In this document: positions 49,004 through 57,197 of the stretch, one piece after another
Layout of the letters: each line of letters opens with the position of its first letter
Position numbering within the stretch: the first letter of the stretch is position 1
Assembly (NCBI GenBank): GCA_001054945.1
Contig: JVKJ01000003.1
Span: 62,001-126,000, forward strand
Length of the DNA stretch: 64,000 nt
Direction: 5' to 3'
DNA from: Corynebacterium falsenii
GTDB taxonomy: Bacteria > Actinomycetota > Actinomycetes > Mycobacteriales > Mycobacteriaceae
Program-made: the position numbers and the translations under genes
Notes under the pieces: generated by a model
Told to the model about the DNA's origin: nothing
Seen by the model: the letters and a program-made list of their open reading frames with translations, nothing else
Database searches by the model: none

Positions 49004-49366
49004 ATGCGCATCAAAAAAACTTTCACCACCACCGCCCTCGCCGGCGCGGCCGCCGTGGCCCTGGCCACTCCGGCTGCCGCACAGGACGCCCCGCCGGCAC
49101 CGGAGCTGTCCTCGCAGCCACCTGCGGTTGCCCCCGCACCCGCGCCGGCCCCCGCTCCAGCACCCGCGCCGGGCCTGGGTTCTATCGATCCGACCCCGCT
49201 GCTGGTCGATTCCATGGAGGCGGGTCTGCAGGCCAGCACCCCGCTGTTCCAGCTGGGCATCCTCGATGAGGGCACGACGATCCGCACTATGAAGGACGCG
49301 GTTGAGGGAACACTTCAGGGCGTCGCCCAGGTCAGCTGCTTCGTGAAGCCCAACTGCACGCTGTAG
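49004..49366 (+). CDS. small secreted protein, Pro/Ala-rich, function unknown
   Basis: 120 aa with a clear signal peptide (MRIKKTFTTTALAGAAAVALATPAAAQ). The mature N-terminus is an Ala-Pro repeat (six AP units), followed by a ~60-residue domain with SIDPTPLLVDSMEAGLQASTPLF and two cysteines near the end (VSCFVKPNCTL) that could form a disulfide. TACCGT ends 6 nt before the ATG, suggesting a leaderless mRNA. No family recognised. Confidence 0.75.
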   Translation: MRIKKTFTTTALAGAAAVALATPAAAQDAPPAPELSSQPPAVAPAPAPAPAPAPAPGLGSIDPTPLLVDSMEAGLQASTPLFQLGILDEGTTIRTMKDAVEGTLQGVAQVSCFVKPNCTL

Positions 49367-49511
49367 GGGAGCGCACCCCGTCCCCTCGGCCAGTTCTTCC
49401 ATGGCACGTTTTCGGTACGCTCGGGAACACCGCAGTGCAGTGGCGTCCTAAAAAATGGGACCCACTCACCACATAAACACCACCTGCGATACACCACAAA
49501 GGAGCGCTGAC

Positions 49512-49778
49512 ATGGCGAAGTACCAGTACAACGACCCCTACGCGGACCCCTCCACCGATGCGACCCGCACCACCGAGGGCGAGGAGGGCATGACCTATGC
49601 GGTGGTCTCCGAGGCCATCAACCGCACCGATGAATCCGAGGCGAAGGTCGAGGGGCTGTACCCGGATTGGAATTCCGCTCGCGAGGAAGTGATCCGCCTG
49701 CTGGGCATCGAGCTGAACCGCGAGGATAAGGAAAACACCGGCCACGCCACCCACGTTCGCATCACCCCGGCGAACTAG
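49512..49778 (+). CDS. small protein, paralogue 1 of a tandem pair, function unknown
   Basis: 88 aa, soluble, acidic. Contains MTYAVVSEAINR, then SEAKVEGLYPDWNSAREEVIRLLGIEL and a final THVRITPAN. The next gene repeats this layout, so they are an ancient tandem duplication. AAAGGAG lies 7 nt before the ATG. No family recognised; the beta-strand/helix layout could suit a small alpha-beta protein. Confidence 0.75.
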   Translation: MAKYQYNDPYADPSTDATRTTEGEEGMTYAVVSEAINRTDESEAKVEGLYPDWNSAREEVIRLLGIELNREDKENTGHATHVRITPAN

Positions 49779-49793
49779 CTCGGCGCATTATTT

Positions 49794-50069
49794 ATGTCTA
49801 CTGACTATTACTTCTTTGACGTATTTGCCAACGACCACGGCGGGGTGCGCACGCGCCTGACGGGGGAACCGAATCGGTCCTACGCGGTGATCCGCACCCG
49901 AAAGTCTGGCGCTGCTTCCCACGCCTCCGAGGTGGAAGGGCTGTACTCCACGAAAGAAGAAGCCCGCCGTGTGGTGATGGAGCTCCTGCAGCAGGAGGCT
50001 CAGTCACCCGGCGGGCAGGGCGACCTGTACGTCACCCACGCGAAGCTCTACGAGCTGCACCAGCTCTAG
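49794..50069 (+). CDS. small protein, paralogue 2 of a tandem pair, function unknown
   Basis: 91 aa. RSYAVIRTRKSG, SEVEGLYSTKEEARRVVMELLQQEA and YVTHAKLYEL align with the same parts of the gene before it (shared VEGLY, AR, V-x-x-LL, VTHAK/ATHVR). It starts 16 bases after the first stop, so the two are in one operon. The N-terminal YYFFDVFANDHGG is unique to this copy. Confidence 0.75.
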   Translation: MSTDYYFFDVFANDHGGVRTRLTGEPNRSYAVIRTRKSGAASHASEVEGLYSTKEEARRVVMELLQQEAQSPGGQGDLYVTHAKLYELHQL

Positions 50070-50076
50070 GCGCGCT

Positions 50077-50550
50077 CTAGGAGCTTGAGGCGGGCTGGTT
50101 CTCCGGGTTCCCCAGGCTGTCCCGGTTCCGCAGGGTGTCCCGCGCCTGGGAGGTGCTGATGGCCGAGCCCAGCGCGCTCATCAGCAGGATCGTGGAGATG
50201 GTCATCAGGATGTGGCCCAGACCCGCGATTCCGGAGATCGCCGGGCTGACCTCGCTGCCATTCACGGTCATGATGCCGTGGGTGATCATCATGCCCACGG
50301 TGACCAGTACGCCCGCGTTGTAGAGCCAGAAGCCGATGGTGGATGTCTTGTGCTCCGAGAGGTTGAACAGCCGATCCAGAGCCAGGAACACCAGCGGAAC
50401 GATGAACCCCAGCACCAGCAGGTGCGTGTGCACCACGCCCAGCTGGGTTTCGCCGTGAAAGTCGTGAGCCTTAGTGAATTCGCGGTAGAACAGGCCGCCG
50501 AGCAGGCCCAGGACCAGGTAGATGAAGGACGCGTAGTACCACTTCTTCAT
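50077..50550 (-). CDS. DUF2871 membrane protein
   Basis: 157 aa with four transmembrane helices (YYASFIYLVLGLLGGLFYREF; THLLVLGFIVPLVFLALDRL; WLYNAGVLVTVGMMITHGI; LGHILMTISTILLMSALG). The VVHTHLLVLGF motif and spaced histidines resemble haem-copper-oxidase-like or NnrS-type small membrane proteins; the family is of unknown function. AAGGAG 8 nt before ATG supports the start. A 7-base gap separates it tail to tail from the preceding small gene. Confidence 0.78.
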   Translation of the reverse strand: MKKWYYASFIYLVLGLLGGLFYREFTKAHDFHGETQLGVVHTHLLVLGFIVPLVFLALDRLFNLSEHKTSTIGFWLYNAGVLVTVGMMITHGIMTVNGSEVSPAISGIAGLGHILMTISTILLMSALGSAISTSQARDTLRNRDSLGNPENQPASSS

Positions 50551-50613
50551 GGGGTGAACTCCTTAGATTTTTTAGGACGCCATTGTCTAAATTTGTGCGA
50601 TTGTGATTTCAAC

Positions 50614-52122
50614 TTACTGGCTGCGCTTGACCATCAGCGCACCCAGCAGCCCGATGGCCAGCGCGATGACCGCCGACAGGAGGGCCATTTGGGTCCCGCC
50701 GGAGAAGGCGGAGATCACCGGCTGCAGTAGCTGGTCCGGCATGCCTTTCGCCTGCATTGCGGGGATGGAGGACCCGGCGGAGGTTCGGGCGGCATCTGCC
50801 AGTTGGCTGGCCTGGCCGGTGAGGTCCCGGGAATGGAAGGCCATCCCCGCGGAAAGAACGGCACCGCCGACGGCCGTGCCCAGGGCGGAACCCAGCTGGC
50901 GGATGGTCGACTGGGTAGCCGATCCCTGGCCGGATTGCTCGACCGGAACGTCCGCCAGCACCAGGGAGGTCAGCTGTGCGGAGGCCAGGCCCAGGCCCAG
51001 TCCGTAGACCACGAGGGCGAAGACAATGAGCCAGAGCGGCTGATCGGGGGATTCCTCCGCGGTGAGCTGCAGGGCGCCGAAAACCTCCAGGGCCAGACCC
51101 AGCAGGACGGTGCCGGCCGCGCCGATCTTCGCGGCGATGTGCCGGGCTGCGGCGCCGGCGAAGAAGGCGCCCAGTGCCATGCCCGCCAGGACCAGGCCGG
51201 TTGTGATGGTGGACAGTCCAATGGCATTCACCAGGTACAGCGGGAGGATGAACACCAGGGCGAATTCGCCGATGGCCACCATGAGGGCGGTGATGTTTCC
51301 CCAAGTGAAGGTCGGGTGCCGGAACAGGGTGACGTCCAAAAGAACGGAATCCTGGCGACCGTGACGGCGCCTCTCCACGGTGACAAAGGCGATGACTGCG
51401 AGGGCACCGATGATTCCCACGATGCCGGGGACGGGCCACCAGCCCATCTTCGGGCCCTGGATGATGGCGAAGACGAGGGCGCCGAAGCCGATGGCGGACA
51501 GCAGGAACCCGGCAATGTCCTTCCCCGGATCCTGGGAACCCTTGGTGTCTGGCACGAGGGCGAGGGTTGCGGCGACGAGTGCAATTCCGATTGGCACGTT
51601 GACCCAGAAGATCCAGCGCCAGCCGGCGTACTGCGTGAGCAGTCCGCCGGCAAGAGGGCCCACGGCGGCGGCGCCGGCCATCACCGCGCCCCACACGCCG
51701 AAGGCGGCTGAACGATCCTTGCCCTGGAACAGGGAGTTCACGCTGGATAGGGTGGACGGGAGGATGGCAGCACCGCCGACGCCCTGGACCACGCGGGCGA
51801 TGATCAGGCTGGTGGCGCCGCCGGAAAGGGCGGCGAACACCGAGCCGAGAATGAAGAGCACGAGGCCTGACAGGAACAGCGTACGGCGCCCGAACCGGTC
51901 GCCCAGTTTTCCGGCCGTGAGAAGCAGGGCTGCGAACACGACGGAGTACAGGCTGGTCACCCACTGCGCACCGGTGAGATCCAGGTCCAGCTCGCGGATG
52001 ATGGTGGGCATGGATACGCCCACGATGGTGCCGTCGAGGACAATCAGCGCGAGGCCGAAGGCCAGGACGGTGAGCGCCGCCCATTTATTCTTGGTTGCTG
52101 GTTCATTCTTCGCCCTTGTCAT
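50614..52122 (-). CDS. DHA2-family (14-helix) MFS drug efflux transporter
   Basis: 502 aa. DHA2 markers: LAFGLALIVLDGTIVGVSMPTI in helix 1, GKLGDRFGRRTLFLSGLVLF in loop 2-3 and ARVVQGVGGAAILPSTLSSV in helix 4. Similar pumps export quaternary ammonium compounds, dyes or antibiotics. I use ATG 52122 because TACGCT lies exactly 7 nt upstream (leaderless); the open frame reaches 52158. No regulator gene is adjacent. Confidence 0.9.
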   Translation of the reverse strand: MTRAKNEPATKNKWAALTVLAFGLALIVLDGTIVGVSMPTIIRELDLDLTGAQWVTSLYSVVFAALLLTAGKLGDRFGRRTLFLSGLVLFILGSVFAALSGGATSLIIARVVQGVGGAAILPSTLSSVNSLFQGKDRSAAFGVWGAVMAGAAAVGPLAGGLLTQYAGWRWIFWVNVPIGIALVAATLALVPDTKGSQDPGKDIAGFLLSAIGFGALVFAIIQGPKMGWWPVPGIVGIIGALAVIAFVTVERRRHGRQDSVLLDVTLFRHPTFTWGNITALMVAIGEFALVFILPLYLVNAIGLSTITTGLVLAGMALGAFFAGAAARHIAAKIGAAGTVLLGLALEVFGALQLTAEESPDQPLWLIVFALVVYGLGLGLASAQLTSLVLADVPVEQSGQGSATQSTIRQLGSALGTAVGGAVLSAGMAFHSRDLTGQASQLADAARTSAGSSIPAMQAKGMPDQLLQPVISAFSGGTQMALLSAVIALAIGLLGALMVKRSQ

Positions 52123-52480
52123 GTGGTCCAGCGTAGGGACGGGGCGGGCTGAGCGCATCGCCTAAAAGTTGGAGGTTTTGCTGGCTTTTTGGGGAGGGGG
52201 GTGTGCGCGCAGATAGCGCTGAATGCGAGCTCGCGGAAGGACGCAGCTGGACGGGGTTGGTGGCGGCGGTGCTGCCACGCTAGCTCTTCATAGGTTCAGC
52301 AACAGGAAAGTTGCATGAAGATGAACAGAAATCCGCATCTCCAAAATGCGGTCCTGTGCTCATTCGACGCTAGAAGCGGGCATCCTCCGGGGCTACCGAT
52401 TCTTTTCAAGGGGTAGGTGTACTGGATGAATATTCACAATGTCTTCATTACTCAAAGGCCATTCCACTTGACTGTCAGCA
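52123..52480. other. intergenic region upstream of the DHA2 pump and downstream of the MMPL gene
   Basis: About 358 bases without a gene. It holds the DHA2 -10 (TACGCT on the minus strand, plus-strand 52130-52135). GC drops to the right, marking the edge of the lower-GC MMPL segment. No terminator with a T-tract was found after the MMPL stop. Confidence 0.6.
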
Positions 52481-54610
52481 TCAGAGTTCACTACTTGCAT
52501 CCCCTCGTTTTTGCAGCATTGACGTGTGTTGTACGCCCCACACTGAGGGATTCATGATGCGGAGCACGGATGGCATCAGCAATGGGCGAACAATCAGAGC
52601 ATCCATCGCCACAGCCAAAGCAAGGCCCAGTCCCAGCTCACGGACGATACTGATCTCTGCGACCATGAAGGATAGAAAAACGCCGATCATAATAATCGCG
52701 GCGGATGTAACAAGCCATGAAGTTCTCGTGACACCCAAGATGATTGAGCGTTCATGACTTGCTCCCTGGGCAAATTCCTCCTTAATGCGCGAAGCCATGA
52801 GCACCATGTAATCCATCGACAAACCGAACACGATCGCGAAGATGACGATGGGAGTTACCGAATTAATGGAATCGCCAGTGAACGCTTTCCATAGCAGTGA
52901 CAACAATCCCATCGCAGCAGAGACGACGAGTCCGTTGAGGATCACAGCTAACAGGGGGAGGCGCCACGAGCGAAATGCCCACCCGAGCAGAGCCAAGGAG
53001 ATCATCAGTACCGCGCCAATGATCCATGGGATGGACTTTTCGACTAACTGATCGAAATCATTGCCTTGAGCAGTTGCTCCCGACACGTAGACCCCAGGCT
53101 GATCAGTCGTAATGTGCGTAATGTCTTTGATCATGGTGTGAGCCTCATCGGAATCAGGCAATCCCGTGGAAGTGATCAACACCCGGGAATAGTTCACTCC
53201 ATCCGCGGAGCCTGTCAGGGGGTAAGGTGAGCGCTTTTCAGTGGGAGTGCCGGGAGCTAACACCTGGTCGATGTGTTCTACGGCACGGATCTGATCGACG
53301 ATTGCTGTGGAGCGGGCCTGCACCGACTCGGCTGACTCTCCTGGGGCGCCTTCAAATGTGACGCTGGTGGGGAATAGTGCGCGAGCGTCTAGTTCTGATT
53401 GAATAGCCTCAATACCGGCACGGGAATCCTTGCCCTCCGGAAGGATCGATGAGCTAGCCACCGGAACCTGTAGGGTGATCCCCGCCAAGGGGGTGGCGAA
53501 AGCGACCAGTGGGATCGCTACGGCGAGAGCCACGGCGACAGGCTTAGCAAGTGCGGTTTTCAGTACGGGTGAGCTCTTCTCGTCTCGTGTCGCCGTTGCA
53601 TCCTTAAAGCCTGGTAACTTGCCGAAAAACAGCTTGCCACCCAGCAGGGTAATAAGTGCTGGAACTAGGGTAAATAGTGCTAGCAATGCAATCGTGGTTA
53701 CAGCGATGCCCGCCAATGCAATAGAAGAAAAGACCATATTGCGGGCGATAAACAGAGCGCACAATGCTGCGATAACGCTAAGGCCTCCGAAGAGGATCGC
53801 GTGCCCAGCGGTTTGGGTGGCCAACCGTAAAGATTCTGGCCGGCTTTGACCTGCTTGGAGGTTTTCTTTGTACCGGGCTATGAGAAATAGGCAGTAGTCC
53901 ACGCTGACAGCCAGTCCGATCAGGGAGGCCCCCGTGATGTACATGTTGGACACATCCATGAACTTCGACAACAAGGTGCCTATTCCTTGAGTTCCAGCGA
54001 GGCAGACCCCGGCGATAAGCAATGTCACAATCGTTGGCCCTAATGCCCGGTAGATAAACAGCAGTACGAGGATCAGTAGTGGGAACGCGATCATCTCTGC
54101 ATGGAGAGCGTCTTGCTGTGACTGGATGTTGAGGTCGTAGTCCAAAGCGGCGGCGCCTGTGACGTGACTAGTGACGACCGTCCCGTCGACTGCGTTAGCT
54201 ACCTTGTCGCGGAGGCTGGGCACCATGTTTTGCGTGGTGGTGTTGTCTGCGTTGATACCAACCTGCACGATCTGTGCAGTGCCAGACTTGGAAGCTAATT
54301 GCTGAACCTGGCGTCCGTCAGCGATGCGCGTGACATGTGGTAGCTGTTTGATGGAGTCTTCCACAGCATCAAGCGTTGATGAGTCGATCGGCCCATCAGA
54401 TTTGAGAACCACCGACAGTTCATTGTCAGGGTCGCCGAACGCATGCTTGTTGACCTCTTGACCAGTAAAAGACTGGCCATGCTGATCATTAAAACCACCA
54501 GCTTTGACCGCATCGTTGAGGTGTATTGCACCCAGTCCGCCGAGAGCAAACAGCACCACCCACACCAGCGCCACTGCCTTGGCGTGGCGTTGCACAAATG
54601 AAACAAGCAC
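52481..54610 (-). CDS. MMPL-family (RND-like) exporter
   Basis: 709 aa with the MMPL repeat: an N-terminal helix (VALVWVVLFALGGLGAIHL), a large periplasmic loop, helices 2-6 with SVDYCLFLIARYKE, a second loop and the second half with FGLSMDYMVLMASRIKEE. MMPL proteins export lipids or small molecules; the closest small members in corynebacteria export drugs or trehalose mycolates, but this one lacks the long C-terminal tail. GC is visibly lower than the backbone. Start GTG 54610 with AAAGGA upstream. It sits 16 bases after the ribB fragment. Confidence 0.88.
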   Translation of the reverse strand: MLVSFVQRHAKAVALVWVVLFALGGLGAIHLNDAVKAGGFNDQHGQSFTGQEVNKHAFGDPDNELSVVLKSDGPIDSSTLDAVEDSIKQLPHVTRIADGRQVQQLASKSGTAQIVQVGINADNTTTQNMVPSLRDKVANAVDGTVVTSHVTGAAALDYDLNIQSQQDALHAEMIAFPLLILVLLFIYRALGPTIVTLLIAGVCLAGTQGIGTLLSKFMDVSNMYITGASLIGLAVSVDYCLFLIARYKENLQAGQSRPESLRLATQTAGHAILFGGLSVIAALCALFIARNMVFSSIALAGIAVTTIALLALFTLVPALITLLGGKLFFGKLPGFKDATATRDEKSSPVLKTALAKPVAVALAVAIPLVAFATPLAGITLQVPVASSSILPEGKDSRAGIEAIQSELDARALFPTSVTFEGAPGESAESVQARSTAIVDQIRAVEHIDQVLAPGTPTEKRSPYPLTGSADGVNYSRVLITSTGLPDSDEAHTMIKDITHITTDQPGVYVSGATAQGNDFDQLVEKSIPWIIGAVLMISLALLGWAFRSWRLPLLAVILNGLVVSAAMGLLSLLWKAFTGDSINSVTPIVIFAIVFGLSMDYMVLMASRIKEEFAQGASHERSIILGVTRTSWLVTSAAIIMIGVFLSFMVAEISIVRELGLGLALAVAMDALIVRPLLMPSVLRIMNPSVWGVQHTSMLQKRGDASSEL

Positions 54611-54626
54611 TGCCTACATCCTTTCG

Positions 54627-54896
54627 CTAACTGCGCTGCTCAGCGGTCATCGGGACACACAAGAGGCCGTTGCTTTCTGTGATCATGAAGCTGACTGCCT
54701 CCTGGGTAATTGCCTGAGCGGCCATAATCAGATCGCCTTCGTTTTTACGGTCGGCATCGTCTGCGAGGACAACCATTCTTCCGGCCGCGATATCGGCAAC
54801 GATGTCCTCAATGGAAGACAGGTGGGTCTCTGCGTCCAGGCGAGCTGGAGTCCTGGAGTTGTTGGCTTGCGGAGTGCCAGACAGCATTTGGATCAT
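54627..54896 (-). pseudogene. truncated 3,4-dihydroxy-2-butanone-4-phosphate synthase (ribB-like) fragment
   Basis: 89 aa from ATG 54896 (GGAAGGA 7 nt upstream). It matches only the N-terminal third of RibB: SIEDIVADIAAGRMVVLADDADR, EGDLIMAAQAIT and FMITESNGLLCVPM, then stops. In functional enzymes the motif is D-R-E-N-E-G-D; here it is D-R-K-N-E-G-D, so one acidic active-site residue is Lys. Sequence after the stop shows no continuation in other frames. It is still well translated by appearance and heads the MMPL operon, so it might serve as a leader gene rather than an enzyme. Confidence 0.7.
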
Positions 54897-54921
54897 GCGA
54901 GCATCCTTCCAAAATATATTA

Positions 54922-54947
54922 ATGACACAACATGCATGCGGTGTCAT
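54922..54947. promoter_or_regulatory. inverted repeat upstream of the ribB fragment/MMPL operon
   Basis: ATGACAC and GTGTCAT form a perfect 7-bp inverted repeat with a 12-nt spacer containing the palindrome GCATGC. It lies ~25 bases before the ATG and close to an AT-rich -10-like stretch. It is a plausible operator for the MarR regulator 560 bases away. Confidence 0.5.
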
Positions 54948-55072
54948 CTATATTTAGGCACACTTCCACTGCTCTGTCTGATCGTGAAGAGTTAACTTCC
55001 CTAATGCGGGGGTAAGGCCTTGTCGCACCGAGAACCTAGAGTTCGAAATTTGTCTCATGCTCATCGGCTACA

Positions 55073-55492
55073 GTGAGTGACGTGACATGTAAAAGTGAAA
55101 ATTCTGCAACTTTAACCCTGCCGTATGCGCCAGAGGTCATTATGAGACTTCTTGGCGACGCTGAAAGACTCCCCGCCTGGAACCCTGCTTTCAGTCACGT
55201 CGGTCCACGCAACGCCGACGGCGCTCATGACGTCACTGTTCATCGCTTCCTCAAAGGCACGCTGAAATGTGACCGGCCGACTACCCAGGTCATTGAGTTT
55301 CACATCGTCATTCCGGGGCTCACTGAAAAATCTGCCTTTACCTTGCAGCCTCAGCGGAATGGAACGCAGATCACGCATACCATTACCCAGGTTGGCCCCT
55401 CCGTAGCCATTATTGGCAGCCAAGAAGCATCCTTTGTCCCAGCCAAGCGTCTTACACGCCTAGCCCAAACACTCGATAACCACGCTAGCTAG
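55073..55492 (+). CDS. SRPBCC-family small protein
   Basis: 139 aa resembling polyketide-cyclase/START-like (SRPBCC) proteins: YAPEVIMRLLGDAERLPAWNPAFSHV, GTLKCDRPTTQVIEFHIVIPG, ITHTITQVGP. This fold has a hydrophobic ligand cavity. TACAGT stands 7 nt before an in-frame GTG at 55082, so the true start may be 55082 on a leaderless mRNA. It is followed 12 bases later by marR; both diverge from the MMPL operon. GC is lower than the backbone. Confidence 0.75.
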   Translation: MSDVTCKSENSATLTLPYAPEVIMRLLGDAERLPAWNPAFSHVGPRNADGAHDVTVHRFLKGTLKCDRPTTQVIEFHIVIPGLTEKSAFTLQPQRNGTQITHTITQVGPSVAIIGSQEASFVPAKRLTRLAQTLDNHAS

Positions 55493-55504
55493 GAAACGAA
55501 TCCT

Positions 55505-55996
55505 ATGATCAGCACTATCGCAGAACACCCCGAAGAGTTCCGCTTCCTCATTTTGGCGCTTCAACGCCAAGGTAACCGACAGCTCAACAGCCATTTCGGG
55601 CAGCTCGGACTTACTAGCTCCCAAGCTGAAGCCGTAGAGATAGTTGGTACCCATGGCCCCCTAAGTACACGTGAAGTAGGGGAGTTCCTCATCTGTGAAT
55701 CTGGCAGCCCTAGCCGGCTTCTTGCCACTCTCGCGGCCAAATCTCTCACTAAGACCTCACAATCCACCACTGATAAACGTGCGACCCTCCATGCTCTGAC
55801 CTCCCATGGGCGCGAAATGCTCACAAGGATTAAGGAGCTCAAAGATGCTTTCCATGAAGAGCTCTCCGCGACACTGTCCCATGCCGTAACTTCCCACCCG
55901 GACGACTTTCTCGCGCAACTTACCTGCTTGCTTACCGACTCCGATCTCACTGCCGCGATGAAGAATCGCTACCCACAATTATTCAACAAGCTCTGA
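55505..55996 (+). CDS. MarR-family transcriptional regulator
   Basis: 163 aa. Winged-helix core: LGLTSSQAEAVEIVGTHGPLSTREVGEFLICESGSPSRLLATLAAKSLTKTSQS, then DKRATLHALTSHGREML. The typical D-x-R wing motif is present (TTDKRATL). AGGAAA 9 nt before ATG. Together with SRPBCC and the divergent MMPL operon it looks like a ligand-responsive efflux module in which MarR represses MMPL; the dyad at 54922 is the likely site. Confidence 0.85.
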   Translation: MISTIAEHPEEFRFLILALQRQGNRQLNSHFGQLGLTSSQAEAVEIVGTHGPLSTREVGEFLICESGSPSRLLATLAAKSLTKTSQSTTDKRATLHALTSHGREMLTRIKELKDAFHEELSATLSHAVTSHPDDFLAQLTCLLTDSDLTAAMKNRYPQLFNKL

Positions 55997-56137
55997 TCCT
56001 TGGTAGCTGTGCAGGTTCGCGGCAGGGCAAAACATTACTTTTCCGGAGCTCTCGACGATGGAAGCCTAGTTCCCCGCAGCTGTTGAATATGCCAGCCTCA
56101 CTTCGAGGTGCAGATCTCAGATCGCTTCAAAGGCGCT

Positions 56138-57142
56138 CTAACAAACCTCCTCGTGCTCCGCATGGCCACCCGTTTCCAGCTGGATGGTCGAGTGATTGAT
56201 GCCGTACCCCTCCAGCAGCGCCTGCGCATCATCCAGCACCCCGCAATCCGCCAGGTCCACAGCTGGTTGCGCGTGTCCTCCGTGCGCTGACTCCCCACGA
56301 GCCGGAGTGTGAATCACCAAGTGGCAGGTCGCCAGCAGATCAGTGCCGTCGAGAGTCCAAATGTGCAGGTCGTGGACCTCCTGCACCAGGGGGAGGCGCG
56401 CTAACCCAGCCCTCACCTCGCCCGGATCCACGTGACTGGGCACGCGCTCCAGGATGACATTCACGGAATCTGCCAGCAGCTTCAGCGCGCGCGGGACCAC
56501 CAGGGCCGCGATCAGCAATGACGCAACAGTATCGGCCGCCATCCAGCCGGTGAAACGGATGACCAGCCCAGCCACGATCACGGCCACGGAACCCAGCAGG
56601 TCAGACAACACGTGCAGGAACGCACCGCGCATATTCAGACTGTCCTTCTCCTGCCGCAGCAGGATGAGCGCCGACCCGGCGTTTGCCAGCAGCCCGATAA
56701 CGGCCACCAGCAACATCACCCCGGTATCCACCGGCTGATGCCCGTCCAAACGCTGGAAGGCGCGAAACAGAATCCAGCCCGAAATGGCGATGATTGCAGC
56801 GGCGTTAATCATTGCCGCGAACACCTCCACACGCCGGTAGCCGAACGTGGCGCGCCGAGTGGCGCTTTTGCGCCCAATTAGGATCGCGATGAACGCCAGG
56901 AGCAGGCCGGTGGAATCAGAGAGCATATGCGCGGCGTCCGAAATAAGGGCGAGCGAGTGCGACACCCACCCGCCCACGACCTGGGCGAGGAAGATCACGA
57001 AGGTGAGGCTGAAGACCCACCCCAGCGCGCGCAGGGAGGACGGCGCGTGGCCGTGCGCGCTATGGGCGTGCGAGCCGTGGCTGTGCGAGGAGGCATGGCG
57101 GTGCACCGAATGGCCGTGAGTGTGCGCGTGACCCGTGTTCAT
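56138..57142 (-). CDS. cation diffusion facilitator (zinc-type) efflux protein
   Basis: 334 aa with a His-rich N-terminus (about 14 His in the first 32 residues), six transmembrane helices, the helix-2 metal site (HSLALISDAAHMLSD) and helix-5 HVLSDLLGSVAVI, both of the H-x3-D form typical of Zn2+ CDF members, and a C-terminal cytosolic metal-sensing domain (VQEVHDLHIWTLDG). It exports Zn2+ (or Co/Cd) in exchange for protons. TACAGT 7 nt before ATG indicates a leaderless mRNA. It stands 8 kb from the presumed Zur-controlled importer. Confidence 0.92.
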   Translation of the reverse strand: MNTGHAHTHGHSVHRHASSHSHGSHAHSAHGHAPSSLRALGWVFSLTFVIFLAQVVGGWVSHSLALISDAAHMLSDSTGLLLAFIAILIGRKSATRRATFGYRRVEVFAAMINAAAIIAISGWILFRAFQRLDGHQPVDTGVMLLVAVIGLLANAGSALILLRQEKDSLNMRGAFLHVLSDLLGSVAVIVAGLVIRFTGWMAADTVASLLIAALVVPRALKLLADSVNVILERVPSHVDPGEVRAGLARLPLVQEVHDLHIWTLDGTDLLATCHLVIHTPARGESAHGGHAQPAVDLADCGVLDDAQALLEGYGINHSTIQLETGGHAEHEEVC

Positions 57143-57149
57143 GCGTACG

Positions 57150-57155
57150 ACTGTA
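57150..57155 (-). promoter_or_regulatory. -10 element of the CDF gene, leaderless arrangement
   Basis: TACAGT on the minus strand, then exactly 7 nt, then ATG 57142. No Shine-Dalgarno sequence precedes the ATG. Confidence 0.5.
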
Positions 57156-57197
57156 GCCGGAAATCCCCTTATTGAAAACCTATTGAAAACGGTCCTG

